A DNA stretch of 64,000 nt from Flexifilum sp963727545 (GTDB taxonomy: Bacteria > Chloroflexota > Anaerolineae > Aggregatilineales > Phototrophicaceae): the NCBI GenBank assembly GCA_963727545.1, contig CAVSGS010000013.1, positions 310,001 to 374,000 of the forward strand. The letters are read 5' to 3'. The position numbers were made by a program, and so were the translations under genes. This document shows positions 54,333 through 61,966 of the stretch, piece after piece (the first letter of the stretch is position 1; every line of letters begins with the position of its first letter). The notes below the pieces were generated by a model that was not told the DNA's origin, did not search any database, and saw only the letters and a list, made by a program, of their open reading frames with translations.

Positions 54333-56142
54333 GCGACAACCCGCAAACCACCACCCCCCGACTGTTCGAAAAAGGCGAATTCCTGCTTCAATTGACCTAC
54401 GATCCAGAGGTCAATGTGGATGAGGTAGAAGGCAATACTCACAGTGCCCTCGCGATGCTGTGGCAAGACCGCGCTAGGTGGAACCTTCTGCTCGACTTAT
54501 TTCCAGCGATCGCTGAAGCCCCTGCGTTTCGGGAACGCCTCGCCGAGTACCCGTTGGCAGGGATTCAGGAAAGTCTCGCAGTGCTCAGTGGCACGGACTT
54601 CATCTTTGACATCGTAGAGCAAACGACGTTGACCCTCGGTGGCGAGCGTTCGAACATTCGGCTGTATCGCGCCGTGACTAACCCTGAGGATGAAGTCCTG
54701 CTGAGTTTCCTCGTCGCCAATAACCTGATCCTCGGCACGATCATTGACTCCCGCGAGGATCCAGAAGCGCTCGGCGAAGTCGCAAATACGCCGGTCGCCG
54801 AAGTACTGCTTTCGCTGCCGATCACCGAGATGATCACTCAGGCGAACCTGCGGATCGATGCCTCATCGTGCGGCGCGGAATTCGATACAGAGGGACTAAG
54901 CGACAGCATCAAGCCTGATCCCACACAAGATATTGTCGAAGGCGGTCCGGGAGGCGTTCCTCTACCCTACATCCCCGAAGTTGATGCCGCTGGCAGAGTC
55001 AAAATCGACAAATTACCCTACAAATTCAAGAGATCTGGAGCAGTTTTTCGACGCCGCTGGTGATAATCATGACGGAGATGGCATTGCAGTCTTCATTCTC
55101 GACACCATGCCAAGCAGAGCAGCGCTCGATTATGCGCTGGCAGTCTGGCACGATCACCCACTGCTAAAAGGGTTGTGGGATAGCAGCGGTGACTGCGCCC
55201 TAAAGCTGATCAGCGGCAGCAGCGAGGCGGACAAGACAACAAAATTCGCCCAAAATCCGCATCCCCTGAACGATCACGGGCTTTTCATCGCTGGCATCAT
55301 ACATTCCATTGCCCCCAAAGCCCAGCTCTACATCATTGAAACCATCAACGAGCTAGGCAGGGGTAACACGAAATTAGCCATTGAAATGGTCAATACGGCA
55401 CTTTCCCTAGCTACATCACGTAATCACACTAAGGCGATCATCAATTGCAGTTGGCATCTGCCCTCAAAGGACGAACTCGATGCGGCTTTGCCTCCAAACG
55501 CTTCGCAAGCGGCGAAAGACACCTATAGTCGCATCCTACAGCGCATCAACTCCTTGAGAACAATCATGGAACCGGCAGCCATGTCGGACAGCGGGAACAG
55601 CGCTGCAAAAACCATCATCGTTGCAGCCGCCGGCAACGATGCCAAGCAAGCGCTCACTCCGCCGCAACCGCTTGCCACCACCCGCAGCCCCGCTGATTTC
55701 ACCAACGTCTACGGGGTGGGTGCGCTCAACCGGGACGGCACGCTTACACTCTACACCGACGTAGCAGACTCAGCGATGAGCGATGCCGACCCCGGCTTTG
55801 TTATCTACGGCGGCGACGTCCAGCCGCCAGACCCGCAAAAGCTGGAACTCATTACAGATAAGGACAACGGGATCTTAGGTCTGTGCATCACCGACTTCGT
55901 AGCCCAAAAGCCAGATCCGGCGGATCCGGATACGTGGCTATGGTCGCCGAAACAAGTACGGTTGGGGGCGCTGGTCAGGGACGTCGTTTGCTACTGCCGT
56001 CATGAGTGGCATTGTCGCCTTGCTCGGCAGCAACGGTTTCTGGGAGACAAACGCCGCCGAAACCGCAAATGTCAATGTCATCCACAAATTAAACCCAAGC
56101 CAGCAAACACCGGTCACGATTAGTGTCGATCAAGGCATTTAG
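54329..56142 (+). CDS. Subtilisin-like serine protease with a novel N-terminal domain, interrupted by two extra bases
   Basis: The N-terminal 230 residues (MSDNPQTTTPRLFEKGEF...) form a domain I do not recognise. The S8 protease follows in a second frame with Asp in IAVFILDTMPS (codon 55101), His in LNDHGLFIAGIIHSIAPKA (codon 55275) and the oxyanion Asn in IIVAAAGNDA. The nucleophile motif SGTSFATAVMSGIVALLG (Ser codon 55984) is in a third frame, ending at 56142. Removing one A at 55028-55029 (KLPYKFRDLEQFF) and one T near 55962 (VRWGRWSGTSFATA) restores a 603-residue enzyme. All catalytic residues survive, so the frameshifts may be consensus errors. No signal peptide; a cytoplasmic protease coupled to the CHAT gene by a 4-bp overlap. 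Confidence 0.85.
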
Positions 56143-56178
56143 TCTCCCAACCCACGCTTTGATTCCCGCACAGCGACG

Positions 56179-56211
56179 CTGGCTCATCGTTTAACGGATG
56201 AGCCAGTTTTT
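56179..56211 (+). terminator. Rho-independent terminator of the sigma/CHAT/subtilase operon
   Basis: A perfect 10-bp stem (CTGGCTCATC / GATGAGCCAG) with an 8-nt loop is followed by TTTTT. It lies 36 bp after the subtilase stop and separates this operon from the peroxidase gene. Confidence 0.88.
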
Positions 56212-56262
56212 ATGTCAAATCGCTCCTGCTGCAAATCATTTGACGGACAGTTCCCGGTCGAG

Positions 56263-56297
56263 ATGGAGATTTCCGCGTTTCTTGCATCTATCTCCAT
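56263..56297 (+). promoter_or_regulatory. Inverted repeat upstream of the peroxidase gene
   Basis: ATGGAGAT (56263-56270) and ATCTCCAT (56290-56297) are perfect inverted copies 19 bp apart, 43 bp before the peroxidase start. TTGACG at 56250 could be a -35 element. A dimeric regulator site or leader hairpin is possible. Confidence 0.35.
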
Positions 56298-56339
56298 AGA
56301 ACAATCCCGTTCAAGCAGGTGATTTGCAAGGAGCTTAAA

Positions 56340-57902
56340 ATGCAGCACGGTGTTGAACGAACAGATGCAGTTGCACCTCGATCGCGCCTGTATCAGGGAC
56401 CATACGGTCGGCTCTTTCCTGATCTACCGCCTTGGTCACTCAGCAAGCCGAAAGACAAGAACAGTGAGGAAAGTAAGCTAAATCCTGCCCAGCGATTGGA
56501 AAATTTCCTTTTCACAGTTGCCAACGAGGAAATGGTCGAAGCGCCAGCCGCCAACTTCTCGCCGACGGAAATCGCCCAGAACAAAGACGGTATCCGTGAC
56601 CAGCTTGAGCAGGAATTCTCGTCGACCATTCCCGCCGGTTACACCTACTTCGGACAGTTCACCGATCACGACATCACCTTCGACCCGGCATCCTCGCTGA
56701 TGCGGCAAAACGACCCCAACGGGCTGCTCAACCACCGCACGCCGCGCCTCGATCTCGACAACGTCTACGGTTCTGGACCCTCAGCTAGCCCGCATCTCTA
56801 CGTCAAGGGCAGCAAGGGCAAGTTCTTGATCGGCGCAATTCCCGGAACAAAACTCGCCGACCTGCCGCGCAACAGCGATGGCACCGCTCTGCTCGGCGAC
56901 CCGCGCAATGACGAAAACGCCATCGTCGCGCAAATTCAGCTCAACTTCCTGCTCGCCCATAACACGCTGATGCAGCGCGCCATCGACGATGGTCTGGAAG
57001 CTGAAGAAGCATTTGAGCGCGCGCGGAATACGCTGCGTTGGCTCTATCAGTACATCGTCTGGAACGATTTCCTCGCGCGCGTGACCACCCCGCACATCCA
57101 TCAGAATGTCCTCGTCAAGGAAACGTCCGACGCTGGTACCGTCCGCTGGAAATCCAACTTGGAGCATATCTATAGCTGGAAGAACCAGCCCTACATGCCC
57201 ATCGAGTTCTCTGTCGCCGCCTATCGCTTCGGGCACTCGATGGTGCGCAACAGCTACCAGACCAATGACCCACATCGCCACTTTGGCGTCTTCGCACCGA
57301 TCTTCGACCACTCCACGAATGACCCAACCGTAGACGACCTGAGCGGTTTTCGCCCGCTAACGGCGAACAACTACGTCCAGTGGGATTGGTTCCTCGACAT
57401 GTCCAGCTCATCGGGACCTTTCCCGCAGCGCGCTCGCAAGATCGATACGAAGCTGTCGAACGCGCTCACCGTGCTGCGCGAAGAAAAGGAAGCGGGTTCA
57501 CGGATGAACATCCTCGCCTTCCGCAATTTGGTGCGCAGTGCCACGTTCGATCTGCCCGCCGGGAGCGATGTCGCCCGCCAGCTCGGTCTTAATCCGATCG
57601 AGATCGATCCTGATCACGACATCCTCTGGTACTACATCCTCAAGGAAGCCGAGGCGCAGCAGCAGGGCGAGAAGCTCGGCGAAGTCGGCTCGACCATCGT
57701 CTGCGCGACCTTCGCGGGCTTGCTGTTAGGTGATCCGTTCTCCTACTTCAGCATGAACCCGAACTGGACACCGGACGAAGATCCGCTGCTCAAAGACCGT
57801 AATGACAACCGGGACGATGCGAACTGGACGTTGGCGTCGATCATCCGGCTGTCAGGTCAGCCAGTATGCGCCCAAGGATGCGATGGCGCCTTTCCAACTT
57901 AA
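56340..57902 (+). CDS. Animal-type haem peroxidase family protein (cytoplasmic)
   Basis: A 520-residue member of the peroxidase-cyclooxygenase superfamily. The distal haem site is YTYFGQFTDHDITFDP (haem-linked Asp and distal His), the structural helix DPRNDENAIVAQIQLNFLLA is followed by HNTLM, and the proximal His lies in YRFGHSMVRNSY. There is no signal peptide and no other domain, so it would act inside the cell or leave by a non-classical route. Bacterial members form hypohalites or oxidised phenolics and have been linked to defence. It follows the protease operon on the same strand but behind a terminator. ATG at 56340 has AAGGAG 7 bases upstream. Confidence 0.92.
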   Translation: MQHGVERTDAVAPRSRLYQGPYGRLFPDLPPWSLSKPKDKNSEESKLNPAQRLENFLFTVANEEMVEAPAANFSPTEIAQNKDGIRDQLEQEFSSTIPAGYTYFGQFTDHDITFDPASSLMRQNDPNGLLNHRTPRLDLDNVYGSGPSASPHLYVKGSKGKFLIGAIPGTKLADLPRNSDGTALLGDPRNDENAIVAQIQLNFLLAHNTLMQRAIDDGLEAEEAFERARNTLRWLYQYIVWNDFLARVTTPHIHQNVLVKETSDAGTVRWKSNLEHIYSWKNQPYMPIEFSVAAYRFGHSMVRNSYQTNDPHRHFGVFAPIFDHSTNDPTVDDLSGFRPLTANNYVQWDWFLDMSSSSGPFPQRARKIDTKLSNALTVLREEKEAGSRMNILAFRNLVRSATFDLPAGSDVARQLGLNPIEIDPDHDILWYYILKEAEAQQQGEKLGEVGSTIVCATFAGLLLGDPFSYFSMNPNWTPDEDPLLKDRNDNRDDANWTLASIIRLSGQPVCAQGCDGAFPT

Positions 57903-58014
57903 ATCCACCGTTTCATAGTCTTAGGTTTTGGAAGTTGGGTCTCGACGCTGCGGCATTGAGACCCAACCTTGAATGTCCGTTAGTTTGTCATGGAATGGAA
58001 TTGGAGTTCTATCT

Positions 58015-58452
58015 ATGCCTAACGTAGCCGCTCAAGTTACAACGATATTCGGACTTGCAGCTTTCTTTTTTGTCTTTGCCCTGTTCGTCATAAGAGGTCA
58101 CGAAAAGCTGCTGGAAGCTGTGAAGCCACAGGATCCGGAAAGCGATGGACAGCGCAAGGAATACATACGTGAATTGGCGAAGCACCGGATCTTGATGAAC
58201 CGTTGGTTACTTGGAGCTTTCGCGGGACTTCTAATCGTTGTCTTTCTCCTAGTTTTCCAAACCTACTTTGAGACGAATACGCAGCATCAAATCGACACAT
58301 TGACGTTTCAAGTAAGTTACCTGACCGATCAAGTCGAGACTCTTAAAGGTAATGTCACTGACCGGGTCAAAGAAGTAAACGATTGCACTGCTCAATTAGC
58401 TGCCCGCACCAATAATCAGGCGCAAGTCAAGAGTACGCTGTTTGACGGTTAG
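58015..58452 (+). CDS. Small membrane protein with two helices and a coiled coil
   Basis: A 145-residue protein of unknown family. The first membrane helix is at about 7-27 (TIFGLAAFFFVFALFVIRG), a charged cytoplasmic stretch follows, and a second helix is at about 64-83 (LLGAFAGLLIVVFLLVFQTY). The C-terminal 60 residues form a coiled-coil-like segment (QIDTLTFQVSYLTDQVETLK). The start at ATG 58015 has GGAG 9 bases upstream. It is co-directional with the peroxidase and the exported WD40 gene and may form a membrane complex with them. Confidence 0.72.
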   Translation: MPNVAAQVTTIFGLAAFFFVFALFVIRGHEKLLEAVKPQDPESDGQRKEYIRELAKHRILMNRWLLGAFAGLLIVVFLLVFQTYFETNTQHQIDTLTFQVSYLTDQVETLKGNVTDRVKEVNDCTAQLAARTNNQAQVKSTLFDG

Positions 58453-58520
58453 CGGACCACCCATAAATTGAATGGTAACTTGCAAGAATCACAATGGAGC
58501 GAAAGGGCTAAAGTAAAGCA

Positions 58521-59642
58521 ATGCATAAGCTAACTATGAAACTTCGTTATCTAAGGGTTCTGCTTGTCGCTCTAGCCGTAGTGATCAGTTTTACCCAAAT
58601 CCACGACTTGACTGCCGCTCAAAGTGGCAATCCAAATGGAATCATTGGACCCGATGAGATTCCGAATATCGAGGAGCGGCTTGTCCTCGAGCACGGTCAA
58701 TTTGGAGTGACGAGCCTCGCCTTAGCCGGAACAACGCTCGTCTCTAGTTCCTTCTACGATTTAACCGACAACAATCATAACCTTCGGCTGTGGAACCTGA
58801 GCGCCGAGCCTGAACCGAGTGTTACCAATCTCGATTTCCATAATGCGGACGTTGCTGCTGTGGATATCGACTCGAGGGGTGCCAAGATCCTTACCGGATC
58901 GGTCGATTTCGACGTCTTACTGATCGACGCCAACACGCACCAGAGGATTTTTAAGCTATCCGGTCATCAAAATTACGTTCTAGGGGTGTCGATTTCCGCT
59001 GACGGGACGCGGGGACTCTCCGGTTCTGCGGACAGAACAGTGATCTATTGGGATCTGGAGCGGGGGGAGCGGCTGAGGACCCTTTTTGGACACAGCGAGG
59101 CAATATTTGCAGTTGACCTGACACCGGATGGAACTAGCGCTGTTTCAGCAGGTTGTGGGCAGTATGTAAAAAATGTTGAAACCGGTTCGCTTGACTGCGT
59201 CAAAGGGGAGATCATCACTTGGGACTTAGCTAACGGCGAAATTGAGCACAGGATTCAGGCGCATGAAGGGACCATTTTTAGTATCAAGTATACCAATGAC
59301 GGTAGTCAGTTCATATCGGGTGCCGCCGATGGAAGAATGATCCTTTGGGACGCAAAAACTGGCGAAATTATCCGCGAGTTTCACCCCAATTCGCAGAACG
59401 CCCAAAATGCCCACGATAGCAGTGTTAGAAGCGTGAGTTTGAGTCCTGACAATCGGCTGGTGGTATCTGGATCTCGTGACGGTAGCATACGCATCTGGGA
59501 AGTTGTCACGGGTACACTACTGCGGACATTTCACTTCGACGTCCGCAATCGAGTTGTTTACTCGACTGCATTTGGAGCGACCTATATAGTCGCAGGACTC
59601 GCTAATGGCTCAGTTCGAGTCTTTGGGTTACCAAGCGAGTAG
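58521..59642 (+). CDS. Exported WD40-repeat beta-propeller protein
   Basis: A 373-residue protein with an N-terminal signal sequence (LRVLLVALAVVISFTQIHDLTAAQ) and about seven WD40 blades from residue 55 to the end. Clear blades include SGHQNYVLGVSISADGTRGL, FGHSEAIFAVDLTPDGTSAV, QAHEGTIFSIKYTNDGSQFI and HDSSVRSVSLSPDNRLVV. It would act as an extracytoplasmic protein-binding scaffold. No enzymatic domain is attached. It ends the cluster of co-directional genes that began with the sigma factor; the amidase gene is convergent. Confidence 0.9.
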   Translation: MHKLTMKLRYLRVLLVALAVVISFTQIHDLTAAQSGNPNGIIGPDEIPNIEERLVLEHGQFGVTSLALAGTTLVSSSFYDLTDNNHNLRLWNLSAEPEPSVTNLDFHNADVAAVDIDSRGAKILTGSVDFDVLLIDANTHQRIFKLSGHQNYVLGVSISADGTRGLSGSADRTVIYWDLERGERLRTLFGHSEAIFAVDLTPDGTSAVSAGCGQYVKNVETGSLDCVKGEIITWDLANGEIEHRIQAHEGTIFSIKYTNDGSQFISGAADGRMILWDAKTGEIIREFHPNSQNAQNAHDSSVRSVSLSPDNRLVVSGSRDGSIRIWEVVTGTLLRTFHFDVRNRVVYSTAFGATYIVAGLANGSVRVFGLPSE

Positions 59643-59693
59643 CTACTTCACGCGAGTTATGAATAAGCGAGTACAAAACTACCGGTTAGGCGC

Positions 59694-61316
59694 TTACGAA
59701 CTGCTCGCGTACTGCATCGGCGGGTGCTGGAGATGGAATTCGGTTGCATCCTGATACGCCCGTGCCACTGCTAGCACTTCCGCCTCGCGATATAAGTTGC
59801 CGACAAAGGTGATGCTGGTCGGCGTGTGTTTTTCGGTGAAGCCGTTCGGCAGGACGACGCTGGGATGCCCGGTGTAGTTGGTCAGCACGAGGGTTTGTCC
59901 GCCGAACGGTGGCGCGACGAAGACGTCGACGGTTTGCATCAGCGCCGCCATCTTTTGCATCAGCAGCGTGCGGAGCCGGTTCGCTTGAATGTACTCCACC
60001 GCCGTGATCAGCCGTGCGGCGCGGAAGGTGTTGGGCCAAGCGTCGTCTTCCTGCCACGTCAGCCGATCGTCCTGATTGCTCCGCGTCAGGTCGTCGAAAG
60101 CCGCCGCTCCTTCCGCCATTAGGATCACCGACAGCGGATCGAGGTCGTCGTCGGGCAGTTCGATCGGGATCAAGTCGATGTCCAGCCCGCGCAGCACGTC
60201 GAGCACGGCGCGGTCGTTGTCCGTGCCTTCGGCGAACGCGCTGGCGACGTAGCCCACCCGCAGCGTATGCGGATCGAGGTCGGGATTCCACGCGAACGGC
60301 GCGTCGATCACCGACGCATCGAGTCCATCCGCGCCATAAATCGCGGTGAAGATCAGCGCGCAGTCCTCGACGCTGCGCGCCATCGGACCGATCTTGTCCA
60401 TGCTCCACGCCAACGCCATCGCGCCGTGACGGCTGACGCGCCCGAAGGTCGGGCGCAAGCCGGTGACGCCGCAGCGCGTCGAGGGCGAGACAATCGATCC
60501 GAGCGTCTCGGTGCCGATGGCGAAGCCGACCAGCCCCGCCGCGACTGCCGAGCCGGAACCCGCCGATGATCCGCTGGAACCCTCGTCGATGTCCCACGGG
60601 TTGCGCGTGCGTGTATCGAAGCAGAGGTCGCCGTAAGCCAGCGCGCCCAGTGTCAGCTTGGCGATCAGCACCGCGCCTGCCGCTTCGAGCCGCTGGACGA
60701 CGGTCGCCGTCGTGTCGATTGTCTGATCGCGGTAGGGCTCGGCGCCCCACGTCGTCGGGTAGCCTTCGACGGCGAGCAGGTCTTTTGCGCCCCACGGAAT
60801 CCCGTGCAGCGGACCACGATATTTGCCCGCCGCGATCTCCGCGTCGGCGCGTTTCGCCTGTTCATAGGCGAGTTCTTCGGTGAAGGTCACGACGCAGTGG
60901 AGGTAATCGTTGAAACGCTTGAGCCGACCAAGATACATTTCCGTCAGTTCGAGCGACGTCACCTGCTGCGTGCGGATCAGTTCCGCTAGCTGCGTCAGCG
61001 GGTAGAACGCCACGTCTTCCAGATCGTCCGGGCGCGTCAGCGACGGCGGCGGGCTGATCGAAAAAGTGCGCGCTGTCGGATCGTCTGGCTGCGGAGCGCG
61101 CTGTGCCGGCAGTCGTGGATCGAAGTAGAGCGCGGGCGGAACCTGATTTGGCAGTTCGGTCGCTCGCAGCGTGGCGTAAGTCTCCACGCGCTTGCTGACC
61201 GTTTCCAACAGTTGTTCGCGTTCCGCGTCGGTGAACGCCAAGCCGATCAGCTTTTCAGCAGCGGCGACGTCGGCAGCGGTGATCGGGTTTTCCCCCGCCG
61301 GTTGTTCTTCAGCCAA
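59694..61316 (-). CDS. Amidase signature family enzyme
   Basis: A 540-residue amidase. The Ser-cisSer-Lys triad is visible: Lys in GIPWGAKDLLAV, the first Ser in DEGSSGSSAGSGSAVAAGL and the nucleophile Ser in IGTETLGSIVSPS. An N-terminal extension of about 110 residues (helical, including AEKLIGLAFTDAEREQLLE) is typical of the amidase group related to GatA-like and aspartyl/glutamyl amidotransferase homologues that act alone on amides. Cytoplasmic; substrate unknown. A dipeptide permease remnant lies just upstream, so it once may have served imported peptides or amides. Confidence 0.92.
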   Translation of the reverse strand: MAEEQPAGENPITAADVAAAEKLIGLAFTDAEREQLLETVSKRVETYATLRATELPNQVPPALYFDPRLPAQRAPQPDDPTARTFSISPPPSLTRPDDLEDVAFYPLTQLAELIRTQQVTSLELTEMYLGRLKRFNDYLHCVVTFTEELAYEQAKRADAEIAAGKYRGPLHGIPWGAKDLLAVEGYPTTWGAEPYRDQTIDTTATVVQRLEAAGAVLIAKLTLGALAYGDLCFDTRTRNPWDIDEGSSGSSAGSGSAVAAGLVGFAIGTETLGSIVSPSTRCGVTGLRPTFGRVSRHGAMALAWSMDKIGPMARSVEDCALIFTAIYGADGLDASVIDAPFAWNPDLDPHTLRVGYVASAFAEGTDNDRAVLDVLRGLDIDLIPIELPDDDLDPLSVILMAEGAAAFDDLTRSNQDDRLTWQEDDAWPNTFRAARLITAVEYIQANRLRTLLMQKMAALMQTVDVFVAPPFGGQTLVLTNYTGHPSVVLPNGFTEKHTPTSITFVGNLYREAEVLAVARAYQDATEFHLQHPPMQYASSS

Positions 61317-61414
61317 GAGGATTCTCCTGAGAGTGGTTCGGAAATTACGGGATTATACCCACGTGATTCTGGTTGGGGTAGGCAGCTCCGGTTGCGCTCT
61401 AAATTGGCGTGGGA

Positions 61415-61465
61415 TCAATCCGCGCCGTTGAGCGTCGGGTCGAAGGCAGCGCGCAGCCCATCGCC
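61415..61465 (-). pseudogene. 3' remnant of a DppC-type dipeptide ABC permease
   Basis: The minus strand encodes GDGLRAAFDPTLNGAD and a stop at 61415. GDGLRxAxDP is the characteristic C-terminal end of DppC/OppC permeases. Upstream no further permease sequence is found, so only the last 16 codons remain. Confidence 0.5.
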
Positions 61466-61677
61466 GTGTTGCTGCGCTCGACTGGCGGATCGATGCTTGT
61501 GCCTCATCGTTCGACTCCGCGCTCCCATATCCGTCGAAACGCCACTTTTTAGTTTCAGGTTGTTGGGAACTTCAAATTCCGCTATAGCCCCGCCGCATTT
61601 TCTGAGTTTCTGCCCTAGCACGCGCTATTCGGTGAGCTTAAGGCTTAAGCGGGATGTTGGCTATAGAGCGCAAACTC

Positions 61678-61713
61678 AAAAGCCGCCGGGACATCTCCTC
61701 GGCGGCTCTTTTG
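61678..61713 (-). terminator. Terminator downstream of the P-type ATPase remnant
   Basis: A 7-bp stem (AGCCGCC/GGCGGCT, 13-nt loop) is followed by TTTTG on the minus strand and flanked by AAAAGA, a usable bidirectional terminator. It lies 10 bp after the stop of the ATPase tail. Confidence 0.65.
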
Positions 61714-61722
61714 ATAATTTGG

Positions 61723-61836
61723 CTAGACGACTTTCGCAGGCGTGAGTTCGCTCGCTGCTGGCGTTGGAGCAGGTGCGCCGCTGATGCGCTTGGCGCGCAG
61801 CCGCAGCGAGTTACTCACGACAAATACCACGAGAAC
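61723..61836 (-). pseudogene. 3' remnant of a heavy-metal P-type ATPase
   Basis: The minus strand reads VLVVFVVSNSLRLRAKRISG then APAPTPAASELTPAKVV and a stop at 61723. VVSNSLRLR closely resembles the last membrane helix end of CopA-type copper ATPases. Sequence upstream of about 61836 is unrelated. The rest of 61317-61966 (650 bp) holds only this tail, its terminator and the dipeptide permease tail. Confidence 0.5.
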
Positions 61837-61966
61837 CCGAATGCCCGCGTAGCGGCGGCGCGATCAGTCGGCTCAATCTTGCCGGATTGCCTGCGATCCT
61901 CATTTATCGTTCGAAGTCGAAAGGGTACTGAAGCGCTTAGAAGTGGGGCATTTGCATTCCTGAGGG

